Origin: Kiloniellales bacterium
GTDB lineage: Bacteria > Pseudomonadota > Alphaproteobacteria > Kiloniellales > JAKSBE01
Assembly (NCBI GenBank): GCA_030067055.1
Contig: JASJAL010000273.1
Location: 1 to 13,302, forward strand
Length of the DNA stretch: 13,302 nucleotides
Reading direction: 5' to 3'
Below are positions 1 through 7,326 of this stretch, piece by piece; position 1 is the first letter of the stretch, and each line of letters begins with the position of its first letter. The notes beneath the pieces were generated by a model. It saw nothing but the letters and a program-made list of their open reading frames with translations, did no database searches and was not told the origin of the DNA. The position numbers and the translations under genes were made by a program.

Positions 1-89
1 CCCGGCTCGACATGCCAGGCGACCACCATGCCCTCCTCCATCGCGAGGCCCCACTTGGGCATGGTGATGGCCTGGATGTCCCCGCTCAT
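1..89 (-). CDS. acoC: Lipoyl-domain E2 (dihydrolipoamide acetyltransferase), N-terminal fragment
   Basis: Only the first 29 codons are inside the window; the gene continues past the left edge. The visible protein begins MSGDIQAITMPKWGLAMEEG and goes on MVVAWHVEPG. The MPKWGLxMxEG stretch is the start of a biotinyl/lipoyl attachment domain, as in E2 subunits of acetoin dehydrogenase and pyruvate dehydrogenase. E2 carries the acyl group on a lipoyl-lysine and passes it to CoA. The lipoyl lysine itself lies beyond the window. The ATG overlaps the TGA of the E1 beta gene (ATGA, positions 89 to 86), and no clear Shine-Dalgarno precedes it, so translational coupling is likely. The acoC assignment leans on the AcoA/AcoB-like neighbours; a pyruvate dehydrogenase E2 is the alternative. 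The remaining domains cannot be judged. Confidence 0.82.
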   Translation of the reverse strand, partial: MSGDIQAITMPKWGLAMEEGMVVAWHVEP

Positions 90-1099
90 GCTTGATGGCC
101 CGCGACGTCGCGCACCGCAGCCTCGATCTTCTCCGGCGTCGGGATGTAGAGGTCCTCCAGCTCCGGCGCGAAGGGCACCGGGGTGTGCGGCGGCGTCACC
201 TTGCGGATCGGCGCCTTGAGGGCGTCGAAGACGTTCTCGGCCGCAAGCGCGGCGATGTCGGTCGCCATGTTGCAGCGCGGGTTGGACTCGTCGACCACCA
301 CCAGCCGGCCGGTCTCCTCGACGCTTTCGAGGATCGAGTCCTCGTCCAGCGGTGAGGTGGTGCGCGGATCGATCACCGTGCAGCCGATGCCTTCGCCTTC
401 GAGCTTGTCGGCAACCTGGTTGGCGAAGCCGACCATGCGGCCGATCGCCACGACGGTCACGTCGTCGCCCTCGCGGGTGATGTTGGCCTCGCCGAAGGGA
501 ATGGTGTAGGGCTCGTCCGGCACCTCCTCTTCGTCGTCATACATGACCTTGTGCTCGAAGAAGACCACCGGGTCGTCGTCGCGGATCGACTGGATCATCA
601 GCCCCTTGGCCTCGTAGGGCGAAGAGGGAATCACGACCTTGAGCCCCGGGGTGTGGGTGAAGATCGGGTAGAGGGACTGGCTGTGCTGGCTGGCGGCACG
701 GAAGCCGGCGCCGAACATGGTTCGCACCACCATCGGGGTCACCGCCTTGCCGCCGAACATGTAGCGGAACTTGCCCGCTTGGTTGAAGATCTGGTCGAAG
801 CAGACCCCCATGAAGTCGACGAACATCAGCTCGGCGACTGGCCTGAGGCCGGTGGCTGCCGCGCCGGCGGCGGCACCGATGAAGGCGCTCTCGCTGATCG
901 GCGTGTCGAGCACACGGTCACGCCCGAACTCCGGCATCAGGCCCTTGGTCACGCCGAGCACACCGCCCCAGGCGTCGTCCTCGCCCGGCGCGCCCATGCC
1001 GCCGGCGTTGTCCTCGCCCATCACCACCACGGTGGGATCGCGGCGCATTTCCTGTGCCAGGGCCTCGTTGATCGCCTGACGGAATGATTTCTTGGCCAT
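86..1099 (-). CDS. acoB: 2-oxo-acid (acetoin-type) dehydrogenase E1 component, beta subunit
   Basis: A 337-residue protein with the usual length and two-domain plan of E1 beta: a transketolase-like pyrimidine-binding domain (about 4-180) and a transketolase C-terminal domain (about 200-325). DTPISE at 65-70 carries the glutamate (E70) that in this family contacts the aminopyrimidine of thiamine diphosphate. ASQHSQ near 136-141 holds the conserved active-site histidine (H139). With E1 alpha it forms the heterotetramer that decarboxylates or cleaves the substrate and acylates lipoyl-E2 in the cytoplasm. The stretches GGMGAPGEDDAWGG (33-46) and VDESNPRCNMATD in the C-terminal half resemble AcoB of acetoin dehydrogenase more than pyruvate dehydrogenase beta, from memory of the family. 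The start is supported by a GGGAGGG Shine-Dalgarno in the 18-bp gap after E1 alpha. Its stop overlaps the E2 start. Confidence 0.9.
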   Translation of the reverse strand: MAKKSFRQAINEALAQEMRRDPTVVVMGEDNAGGMGAPGEDDAWGGVLGVTKGLMPEFGRDRVLDTPISESAFIGAAAGAAATGLRPVAELMFVDFMGVCFDQIFNQAGKFRYMFGGKAVTPMVVRTMFGAGFRAASQHSQSLYPIFTHTPGLKVVIPSSPYEAKGLMIQSIRDDDPVVFFEHKVMYDDEEEVPDEPYTIPFGEANITREGDDVTVVAIGRMVGFANQVADKLEGEGIGCTVIDPRTTSPLDEDSILESVEETGRLVVVDESNPRCNMATDIAALAAENVFDALKAPIRKVTPPHTPVPFAPELEDLYIPTPEKIEAAVRDVAGHQA

Positions 1100-1117
1100 T
1101 TCGTTTCCCTCCCGCGC

Positions 1118-2086
1118 TCAGTATTTCACGTAGACGTCGGTCAACAGGTCAGCCTCGGTCGGGGCCGGGGCTGCGACGGAGTCTGCGACCGCCTTGTCGA
1201 TCAGCGCCTTGGCCTCGGCCTCGATCTCGTCGAGCTGGGCCGGCTCCAAAAGGCTGGTCTCGGTCACCCGCTGCCGGAAGGCCTTGAGGCAATCGATGCT
1301 GTCGCGCAGCTTCTCGACCTCGCCCTCGCCGCGGTAGGTCTGGGCATCGCCCTCGAAGTGACCGAAGTAGCGGTTCAGCTTGACGTGGATCAGGCTCGGT
1401 CCGCCGCCGTCGCGGGCCCGCGAGATCGCCTCGCCGGCCGCCTCGTAGACCGCGAAGAAGTCGTGGCCATCGACCTGGACGCCCGGCATGCCGAAGGCCT
1501 CGGCGCGCTGGACCTGGCTGCCGCCAACCGACCAGACCGCGGCCGTCGACTCGGCATACCCGTTGTCCTCGACGACGAAGACCGCCGGCAGGTTCCAGAC
1601 CTTCGCCAGGTTATAGGATTCCAGGGTCGTGCCCTGGTTCGAGCCGCCGTCGCCGACGAAGCAGACCGCGACGCCGCCGGTCTTGAGCGTCTTGGCGGTC
1701 AGGGCCGCGCCGCAGATCAGCGGCGGGCCGCCGCCGACGATGCCATTGGCGCCCATCATGCCCTTGGAGAGGTCGGCGATGTGCATGGAGCCGCCCTTGC
1801 CGCCGCAGAGGCCGTCCTTGCGCCCGTAGATCTCCTTCATCATCGCGATCGGGTCACAGCCCTTGGCAATGCAGTGGCCGTGGCCGCGGTGGGTGGAGCC
1901 GATGCAGTCCTTGTCCTCCAGGTGCATGCAGACACCGACGCCCGAGGCCTCTTCCCCGGCATAGAGATGAACGAAACCGGGAATCCCGCCCCCGGCGAAC
2001 TCGGTGTGCACGCGTTCCTCGAATTCCCGGATGGTGCACATCTGGGTATAGGCTTTGATGAGGTCGTCCCTGCCTATCTGCAGCAT
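1118..2086 (-). CDS. acoA: 2-oxo-acid (acetoin-type) dehydrogenase E1 component, alpha subunit
   Basis: A 322-residue thiamine-diphosphate enzyme subunit. The cofactor motif runs from GDG at 145-147 (VGDGGSNQG) to the asparagine at 175 (EDNGYAES), the expected roughly 30-residue spacing. GxxHLYAGEEA (37-47) and THRGHGH (65-71) are typical of E1 alpha. HFEGDAQTYR in the C-terminal third and GANGIVGGGPPL (113-123) match the AcoA style, so acetoin:acceptor oxidoreductase is favoured over pyruvate dehydrogenase; substrate specificity is not proven by sequence. The open frame extends upstream to 2215, but those 43 codons are arginine-rich and unlike the family. I therefore start at ATG 2086, which is preceded by GGGAGG with a 10-base spacer. 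First gene of the leftward operon, followed 18 bp later by E1 beta. A candidate sigma-54 promoter lies about 135 bp upstream. Confidence 0.9.
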   Translation of the reverse strand: MLQIGRDDLIKAYTQMCTIREFEERVHTEFAGGGIPGFVHLYAGEEASGVGVCMHLEDKDCIGSTHRGHGHCIAKGCDPIAMMKEIYGRKDGLCGGKGGSMHIADLSKGMMGANGIVGGGPPLICGAALTAKTLKTGGVAVCFVGDGGSNQGTTLESYNLAKVWNLPAVFVVEDNGYAESTAAVWSVGGSQVQRAEAFGMPGVQVDGHDFFAVYEAAGEAISRARDGGGPSLIHVKLNRYFGHFEGDAQTYRGEGEVEKLRDSIDCLKAFRQRVTETSLLEPAQLDEIEAEAKALIDKAVADSVAAPAPTEADLLTDVYVKY

Positions 2087-2096
2087 GGTATGCTTG

Positions 2097-2102
2097 CCTC
2101 CC
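2097..2102 (-). promoter_or_regulatory. Ribosome binding site of E1 alpha
   Basis: GGGAGG on the minus strand, 10 bases before the ATG at 2086. It decides the start: the longer frame reaching to 2215 would add an arginine-rich leader not expected for this family. Confidence 0.6.
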
Positions 2103-2221
2103 TTCGGCTCTGGATCGGCCCTACCTGGGCGCCTGGGTCCTACCGGCCGCCGCGCCTGCGCGCGACCGACCGCCTTTCGCCGTCGGTTCAGACACACCCG
2201 ACGACGTTCCCGCACCTTCGA

Positions 2222-2237
2222 AGCGGGTGCGGTGCCA
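2222..2237 (-). promoter_or_regulatory. Candidate sigma-54 (-24/-12) promoter for the acetoin dehydrogenase operon
   Basis: Read on the minus strand this is TGGCACCGCACCCGCT. It has a perfect TGGCAC -24 box and the GG-N10-GC spacing that defines sigma-54 promoters. The -12 box is CCGC instead of TTGC, so two of its four bases deviate. The predicted start would be near 2211, about 125 bases before the E1 alpha ATG. Acetoin catabolism operons are classically sigma-54-dependent with the enhancer-binding activator AcoR, which makes the location meaningful. No acoR gene is in the window, and I could not identify an activator site with confidence. A chance match in GC-rich DNA remains possible. Confidence 0.42.
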
Positions 2238-2425
2238 ACTTTTCCCGAGCCTTGGGGCCGATCCGGCCGGCACCAGCCGGTCCGTCGTCACCCTGTTAGG
2301 AGGGGGCCATTCTGCGACTCGCCGCTTCAAATCGCAAGAGAGCCGACGTGAGGATTCCGTGATCCCTGTGCCCCACCGCCGGGCTTGCGCCGTCGGTGCC
2401 CTTCCGGCAGTGACTGGCAAGGGTC

Positions 2426-2454
2426 TTTTCAACCCCGTGGAGGTCGCTTATATA
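2426..2454 (+). promoter_or_regulatory. Candidate housekeeping promoter for the Gld-like ABC operon
   Basis: TTTTCA (2426-2431) and TATATA (2449-2454) are separated by 17 bases, each matching four of six consensus positions, about 100 bases upstream of the ATPase start. The A/T-rich TATATA stands out in GC-rich surroundings. A second possible -10 (TAAAAT, 2490-2495) lacks a convincing -35 box. Confidence 0.35.
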
Positions 2455-2466
2455 GCGCGGCGCAGC

Positions 2467-2483
2467 GGCTTCTCCGCGAAGCC
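2467..2483. repeat. Perfect inverted repeat (6-bp arms) downstream of the candidate promoter
   Basis: GGCTTC (2467-2472), loop TCCGC, then GAAGCC (2478-2483), lying just after the candidate -10 box and 73 bases before the ATPase start. It could be an operator or a hairpin in the transcript leader. There is no T-run after it on the plus strand, so it is not a standard terminator. Confidence 0.35.
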
Positions 2484-2556
2484 GGGAAATAAAATCTTCG
2501 CAACAGGGCAACGCCGTCACGATCGTTTTCAAGGGAACGCTTGAGACAGCGACGCG

Positions 2557-3507
2557 ATGAACCAAGACCAGCTGCTTGACCTCCAGAACCTGACCAAGCG
2601 CTTCGGCCGCCTGACCGCGGTCGACGCCATGTCCTTTTCCGTCGCCCGCGGCGAGGTGCTCGGCTTTCTCGGACCGAACGGCTCGGGCAAGACCACGACC
2701 ATGCGGATGGTCACCGGCTTCCTGCCGCCGACCTCGGGCAGCGCCGTGGTCTGCGGCCACGAGGTGACCCGCGCGCCGATCGAGGTCAAACGACGGGTCG
2801 GCTACCTGCCCGAGGGCGCGCCGCTCTACGGCGACATGACCCCGGTGGAGCTGCTCGACTTCGTCGCGCGGATCCGCGGCTTCGGGGGTTCCGAGAAGAC
2901 CGGCCGGATCGACAAGGCGGTCGCCAGCCTGATGCTGGAGGAAGTCGCCCACCGGCCGATCGACACCCTGTCCAAGGGCTTCAAGCGCCGCGTCGGCATC
3001 GCCCAGGCGATCCTCCACGACCCCGAGGTCCTGATCCTCGACGAGCCGACCGACGGCCTGGACCCGAACCAGAAGCACGAGGTGCGCGGCCTGCTGAACG
3101 AACTGGCCGGCGACAAGGCGATCGTGATCTCGACCCACATCCTCGAGGAGATCGAGGCGCTCTGCACCCGGGCCATCGTCATCTCCCGCGGCCGCCTGGT
3201 CGCCGACGAAACGCCGGAGGCCCTGCTCGCGCGCTCGGCCTACAACAACGCGGTGCGGGTCCGGATCGGCGCCGAGCAGATGGCGGACACCGTCTCGGTG
3301 CTGAGCAGAGCCAAGCTGCGCTTCATCGACAAGAGCGCGCTCAACGGCCGGGCCAACCTGGTGGTTCAGTTCGAGGACCGCGACGAGCGCGACCTGGAGG
3401 CGGTGGTGACCAACGCGCTCGCCGACGGCAACATCGGCACCGCCGAGATCCAGCGCGAGCGCGGCCGGCTCGACGACGTCTTCCGCAGCTTGACCGCGGG
3501 GACCTGA
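2557..3507 (+). CDS. ABC transporter ATPase, GldA-like
   Basis: A 316-residue ATP-binding subunit that powers the neighbouring membrane proteins. Walker A is GPNGSGKT (39-46), the Q-loop region reads GYLPEGAPLY (82-91) with glutamate where many families have glutamine, the signature is LSKGF (138-142), Walker B is VLILDEP (158-164), and the switch histidine is H194 in ISTH. The YLPE loop and the roughly 85-residue C-terminal extension after about 230 are typical of the drug/gliding-type (CcmA/GldA) ATPases that pair with ABC-2 permeases. First gene of a four-gene operon; the permease starts 3 bp after its stop. The ATG at 2557 lacks a strong Shine-Dalgarno, but the N-terminal LLDLQNLTKRFG begins the domain at the normal distance. 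The name gldA describes similarity, not demonstrated gliding function. Confidence 0.88.
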   Translation: MNQDQLLDLQNLTKRFGRLTAVDAMSFSVARGEVLGFLGPNGSGKTTTMRMVTGFLPPTSGSAVVCGHEVTRAPIEVKRRVGYLPEGAPLYGDMTPVELLDFVARIRGFGGSEKTGRIDKAVASLMLEEVAHRPIDTLSKGFKRRVGIAQAILHDPEVLILDEPTDGLDPNQKHEVRGLLNELAGDKAIVISTHILEEIEALCTRAIVISRGRLVADETPEALLARSAYNNAVRVRIGAEQMADTVSVLSRAKLRFIDKSALNGRANLVVQFEDRDERDLEAVVTNALADGNIGTAEIQRERGRLDDVFRSLTAGT

Positions 3508-3510
3508 GCC

Positions 3511-4245
3511 ATGGCGGGCACCCTGACGATCCTGAGGCGGGAGCTGGCCGGCTATTTCACCAGCCCGCTCGCCTATGTCTTCATCACCATCTTCCTGATG
3601 CTCTCCGGCGCGCTCACCTTCTACCTCGGCGGTTTCTTCCAGCGCGGCCAGGCCGACCTTCAGGCCTTCTTCCTGTTCCACCCCTGGCTCTATCTCTTCC
3701 TGATCCCGGCGGTGGCGATGCGGCTCTGGGCCGAGGAGCGCAAGACCGGGACCATAGAGTTCCTGATGACCCTGCCGGTCTCGACCGGCCAGGCCGTGGC
3801 CGGCAAGTTCCTGGCCGCCTGGGCCTTTGCCGGCATCGCACTGCTCCTGACCTTCCCGATATGGATCACGGTCAACGTCCTGGGCACGCCGGACAACGGC
3901 GTGATCCTGGCGACCTACCTGGCCAGCTGGCTGATGGCCGGGGGCTTCCTGGCGATCGGCGCCTGCCTCTCGGCGGTGACCCGGAACCAGGTCATCGCCT
4001 TCGTGCTCGCCGCCGCGGTCTGCTTCGTCTTCAACCTCGCCGGGATCGAGCTGGTCCAGAACTTCCTGCGCGCCTGGACCCCCGGGTTCTTCGCCGACGC
4101 GGTCGGCTCCTTCTCCTTCCTGTCGAACTACCAGGCGATTTCCCAGGGCGTAATCGACCTGCGCCACCTGCTGTTCTTCGGTTCGCTGATCGGCATCGCG
4201 CTGCTGATCAACACCCTGATCGTCGACCTGCGCAAAGGGGTCTGA
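3511..4245 (+). CDS. ABC-2 type permease, GldF-like
   Basis: A 244-residue integral membrane protein with about six hydrophobic segments (roughly 21-41, 55-71, 99-123, 131-154, 160-180 and 217-237). The N-terminus ILRRELAGYFTSPLAYVF and the cytoplasmic loop EERKTGTIEFLMTLPVS (75-91) are hallmarks of the ABC-2 permeases grouped with GldF. The length fits that family. Its start follows the ATPase stop by three bases, with GGGGA just upstream inside the ATPase gene, so the two are co-translated and surely form one complex in the inner membrane. Only one permease gene is present, so a homodimer is expected. The direction of transport and the substrate cannot be read from the sequence. Confidence 0.87.
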   Translation: MAGTLTILRRELAGYFTSPLAYVFITIFLMLSGALTFYLGGFFQRGQADLQAFFLFHPWLYLFLIPAVAMRLWAEERKTGTIEFLMTLPVSTGQAVAGKFLAAWAFAGIALLLTFPIWITVNVLGTPDNGVILATYLASWLMAGGFLAIGACLSAVTRNQVIAFVLAAAVCFVFNLAGIELVQNFLRAWTPGFFADAVGSFSFLSNYQAISQGVIDLRHLLFFGSLIGIALLINTLIVDLRKGV

Positions 4246-4252
4246 GGCGACC

Positions 4253-6190
4253 ATGAGCAAAGGACTGACCTCGGCGACCCGCAACCGCCTGGCCCTCGCC
4301 GCGATCGTTCTGGCGATGGTGCTCTTCGTCGCCTTCAACATACTGACCCGGGCGACCCTGACCCAGACCCGGCTCGACCTGACCGAGCAGCGGCTCTTCA
4401 CCCTTTCCGAGGGTACCCGCAAGGTCCTGGCCGAGATCGACGAGCCGCTGACCCTGCGCTTCTATCTCTCCAAGGCGCTGGTCGAGGCCAACCCCTACTA
4501 CGGCAACCACGCCCGGCGGGTCGAGGAGTTGCTGCGCGAGTACGAACGCTTGGCCGCCGGCGGGATCCGCCTTCAGGTCTACGATCCCGAGGCCTTCTCG
4601 CCGGAGGAGGACCAGGCGGTGGCCGAGGGCCTGCAGGGCGCCGCCTTGGCTGCCGGCGCGGGCGTCGTCTACTTCGGCCTGACCGGCTTCAACGCGACCG
4701 ACGACAGCGACGTCATCCCCTTCTTCCAGCCCGAGCGCGCGGCCTTCCTGGAGTACGACCTAACCCGCCTGGTCCACAACCTGGCCAATCCGGAAAAGCC
4801 GAAAGTCGCCGTGCTGGGCGCCCTGCCGCTGCAGGGCAACGGCCTGACCGGCTTCCGGCCCTGGCTGGCGACCTCTTCCCTCGAGCAGTTCTTCGACCTC
4901 TCCTTCCTCGAGGTGCAGGGCGAGACCCTGGAGATCGGCGAAGGGATCGAGGTGCTGCTTCTGGCCCAGCCCGAGGGTCTGTCCCAGGGCGCGCTCTACG
5001 CCGTCGACCAGTTCGTCCTGCGGGGCGGCCGGGTCCTGGCGCTGATCGATCCCTGGTCCGAGGCCTTGTCCGAGATCAACCAGCGCAGCGGCGGCTACGT
5101 CAGTACAGGGGCGGCCGAGATGGCGCCCCTGCTGGCAGCCTGGGGCCTGGCGATCGACCCCGAGACCATCGTCGGCGACCGGCTCTCGGCCCGCAAGGTG
5201 GCGGCCCGGGTGCGCGGCCGCCAGGTGGTGACCGAGTACGTGCCCTGGCTCTCGCTCGGCGCCGAGCGTCTGGCGGCCGAGGACACGGTCACGACCGAGC
5301 TCCAGGTCATCAACCTCAACGCCGCCGGTGCGATCACCGCAGTCGAGGGTGCCACCACCGCCCTGGAGCCCCTGATCACCTCGAGCGAGCAGAGCCTGCC
5401 GATCGCGGTCTCCGAGATCCAGGTCGCGCCCGACCCGGTCGCCCTGCTGGCCAAGTTCCTGGGTCCCGGCGAATCCAAGGTCCTGGCGGCCCGGGTCACC
5501 GGCGCGGTCGAGACCGCCTTCCCAGACGGCCCGCCCGAGGCCCTGCTGGAGGCGTCCGGGGACGCCGAGGCTTTGAAGCAGGCACACCTGACCGAATCCG
5601 AAGGTGCCGCCAACCTGATCGTGATCGCCGATTCCGACCTGCTGGTCGATAGCGTTTGGTCGCGAGCCGACAGCCTCTTCGGCCAGCAGCTTGCCTTGCC
5701 GATCGCCAACAACGTCGACCTGGTGGTCAATTCCCTGGACAACCTCAGCGGCAGCGAGGGGCTGATCAGCCTGCGCGGCCGGGCCCTGGTCGACCGGCCG
5801 CTGACCCTGATTGAAGACATCCAGCGCGATGCCGAGCTGGAATACCGCCAGCAGGAGCAGGCCATTGTCGAGCGCATCGAGAAGGCCGAGGAGGAGATCG
5901 CCCGCCTGCAGCAGGAAGAGCAGGCGACCGGAATCTTGCAGAGCGCCGAAGCCGACCAGGCGCTGGCCAAGCTGCGCAGCGACCTGATCCAGGCTCGGCG
6001 CGAGTTGCGCGACGTCCAGCGCGCGCTGCGTCGGGACATCGGCGAGGTCGAGGCCTGGGTCAAGGGCGTCAACATCTGGGGCATGCCTTTGGTGACCGTG
6101 GTCATCGCCGCCGGCGTGCTCTGGCTGCGCCGCCGACGGGCGGCACGTTCGGCCCGGAGCGGTGCGGCGAGAGCGGAGGCAACCGCATGA
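4253..6190 (+). CDS. GldG-like ABC auxiliary protein with large periplasmic domain
   Basis: A 645-residue protein anchored at both ends. TM1 lies at about 12-31; TM2 lies at about 605-624 and is followed by an arginine-rich tail (RRRRAARSAR), which places both ends in the cytoplasm and about 570 residues in the periplasm. Just after TM1, LDLTEQRLFTLS (41-52) is the signature of the GldG / ABC_transp_aux (PF09822-type) family, followed by a region about binding-protein size. Residues about 526-600 are rich in E, Q, R and L in a heptad-like pattern (IVERIEKAEEEIARLQQEEQ), suggesting a membrane-proximal coiled coil. The ATG is 7 bp after the permease stop, with GAGG six bases upstream. In Bacteroidetes GldG works with GldA and GldF; what it does here is unknown. 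The call does not rest on any catalytic motif. Confidence 0.82.
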   Translation: MSKGLTSATRNRLALAAIVLAMVLFVAFNILTRATLTQTRLDLTEQRLFTLSEGTRKVLAEIDEPLTLRFYLSKALVEANPYYGNHARRVEELLREYERLAAGGIRLQVYDPEAFSPEEDQAVAEGLQGAALAAGAGVVYFGLTGFNATDDSDVIPFFQPERAAFLEYDLTRLVHNLANPEKPKVAVLGALPLQGNGLTGFRPWLATSSLEQFFDLSFLEVQGETLEIGEGIEVLLLAQPEGLSQGALYAVDQFVLRGGRVLALIDPWSEALSEINQRSGGYVSTGAAEMAPLLAAWGLAIDPETIVGDRLSARKVAARVRGRQVVTEYVPWLSLGAERLAAEDTVTTELQVINLNAAGAITAVEGATTALEPLITSSEQSLPIAVSEIQVAPDPVALLAKFLGPGESKVLAARVTGAVETAFPDGPPEALLEASGDAEALKQAHLTESEGAANLIVIADSDLLVDSVWSRADSLFGQQLALPIANNVDLVVNSLDNLSGSEGLISLRGRALVDRPLTLIEDIQRDAELEYRQQEQAIVERIEKAEEEIARLQQEEQATGILQSAEADQALAKLRSDLIQARRELRDVQRALRRDIGEVEAWVKGVNIWGMPLVTVVIAAGVLWLRRRRAARSARSGAARAEATA

Positions 6191-7251
6191 CCCCGCGCAA
6201 CTTCGCGATCCTGGCAGTGGTCACCCTGGCAACGGTGGCCGGGGCGATCTATGCCCTGCGCGAGCAGCCGGTCACCCGCCAGGCCCTGAAGCCGGAGGAG
6301 CCGGTCTTCCCGCTGCTGCAGGAGCGACTCAACGACGCCGCCAAGCTCGAGGTGACCACGGCGGAGGGTTCGGTGATCCTGTCCCGCGAGGCCGAAGGCG
6401 GCTGGACACTGCCCAGCAAGCAGGGCTTTCCGGCGCGCGAGGCCATCGTCCGTGAGGTCATTCTCGCCCTGCGCACGCTCAAGATCGCCGAGCCCAAGAC
6501 CCGCAAGCCCGAAGGCTTCGTCCGGCTCGAGGTCGAGGACGTCGAGAGCGAGGGCGCCAGGTCGCGTCTGGTCCGGGTCAGTGCCGCCGACGGCACGGTC
6601 CTCGCCGAGGCTCTCTTGGGTCGGGATCGCCCGGGCGCCCTGGGCGACGCCGGTGGCGGCACCTACTACCGCGTCCCGGGTGGGGAGCAAGCCTGGCTGG
6701 CCGCCGGCATGGTCGAGCTGCCGGCGGGCGAGCGCGCCTGGCTGCAGACCGACGTGGTTCACATCGCCGCCAACACGGTCGCGCGCATCGAGGTGGCGCA
6801 TGCCGACGGCACCCGCTTCGCCGCGACCCGCGCCAGCGCCGAGGACGAAGGCTTCGAGCTGGCAGAACTGCCGGAGGGCCGCAAGGCGGCGGCCAGCAAG
6901 ACCTCGCGGCTCGGCTCGGCCCTTGCCTTCGTCAGCTTCGACGAGGTCGCGCCGGCCGCGGAGACCGAGTTCGTCGCCGCGCCCAACCGCACCACGGTGA
7001 CCACCTTTGACGGGGTCGCGGTCACGGTCGAGCTGGGTGAGGCCGACGGCGAGCTCTGGGCCAAGCTCTCGGCATCGCTGGACCAAGACGCCCCGGCGGA
7101 GGCCGAGGCCCGCAGCGCCGCCGAGGCGCAGGTCTCCGAGATCACCGCCCAGACCGAGGGCTGGGCCTACCGCCTGGACGACCGCATCGTGAAGCGGCTC
7201 CTGCCCAAGGTCGAGGAATACCTGGAAGCGGAACCCGAACCTGCGTCCTGA
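6187..7251 (+). CDS. DUF4340-like membrane-anchored periplasmic protein
   Basis: A 354-residue protein with one N-terminal hydrophobic segment (about 7-23, NFAILAVVTLATVAGAIYAL) and a hydrophilic remainder, so probably an inner-membrane-anchored periplasmic protein. The order of short motifs (a segment on the effect of an added group ending in GGWTLPSKQGFPA, then the LLGRDRPG segment, then TYYRVPGGEQAWL near 159-171) fits the DUF4340 family. That family often follows GldG-like genes and has no known activity. The start overlaps the GldG-like stop by four bases (ATGA at 6187-6190) and has GGAGG at 6175-6179, so the two are translationally coupled. Last gene of the operon. Its acidic, alanine-rich C-terminal third looks poorly conserved. 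Family identification is from motif memory, not a profile search. Confidence 0.75.
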   Translation: MTPRNFAILAVVTLATVAGAIYALREQPVTRQALKPEEPVFPLLQERLNDAAKLEVTTAEGSVILSREAEGGWTLPSKQGFPAREAIVREVILALRTLKIAEPKTRKPEGFVRLEVEDVESEGARSRLVRVSAADGTVLAEALLGRDRPGALGDAGGGTYYRVPGGEQAWLAAGMVELPAGERAWLQTDVVHIAANTVARIEVAHADGTRFAATRASAEDEGFELAELPEGRKAAASKTSRLGSALAFVSFDEVAPAAETEFVAAPNRTTVTTFDGVAVTVELGEADGELWAKLSASLDQDAPAEAEARSAAEAQVSEITAQTEGWAYRLDDRIVKRLLPKVEEYLEAEPEPAS

Positions 7252-7292
7252 GGGCTGCCGCTTCCGCCGAACCGAGTCCCAACCGTGAACGC

Positions 7293-7319
7293 CTGACCGG
7301 TTCTCACCTCCTCGGTCAG
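7293..7319. terminator. Possible bidirectional hairpin between convergent genes
   Basis: CTGACCG (7293-7299) and CGGTCAG (7313-7319) form a perfect 7-bp stem around a 13-base loop. It lies midway between the end of the DUF4340 gene (7251) and the stop of the nicotinamidase gene (7327). Neither side has a T-run, so intrinsic termination is uncertain. Confidence 0.35.
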
Positions 7320-7326
7320 TGCCGGG

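Larger units (their letters stand above)
2087..2556. other. Divergent intergenic region between the acetoin and ABC operons
   Basis: A 470-bp gap between diverging genes. It holds the E1 alpha leader with its ribosome site, a short inverted repeat (ACCGAC at 2165-2170 and GTCGGT at 2182-2187, 11-base loop), the candidate sigma-54 promoter, a candidate sigma-70 promoter facing right, and an inverted repeat at 2467-2483 followed by an A/T-rich patch (AAATAAAAT, 2487-2495). The open frames crossing it are arginine- and proline-rich and look like GC-driven noise, so I call no gene here. Confidence 0.6.

Noticed and set aside
1358..2299. Long plus-strand frame of 313 codons opposite the E1 alpha gene
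   Set aside because: It is the antisense shadow of E1 alpha: rich in A, D, R and G with no family motifs, while the minus strand carries a complete thiamine-diphosphate motif.
2296..4422. 708-codon minus-strand frame opposite the ATPase and permease genes
   Set aside because: Low-complexity D/E/G/Q/R-rich shadow typical of antisense frames in GC-rich DNA. The plus strand encodes clear Walker motifs and membrane helices.
5095..7086. 663-codon minus-strand frame opposite the GldG-like and DUF4340 genes
   Set aside because: Composition is biased to G, R, S and A without motifs; no ribosome site; the plus-strand genes are coherent and coupled.
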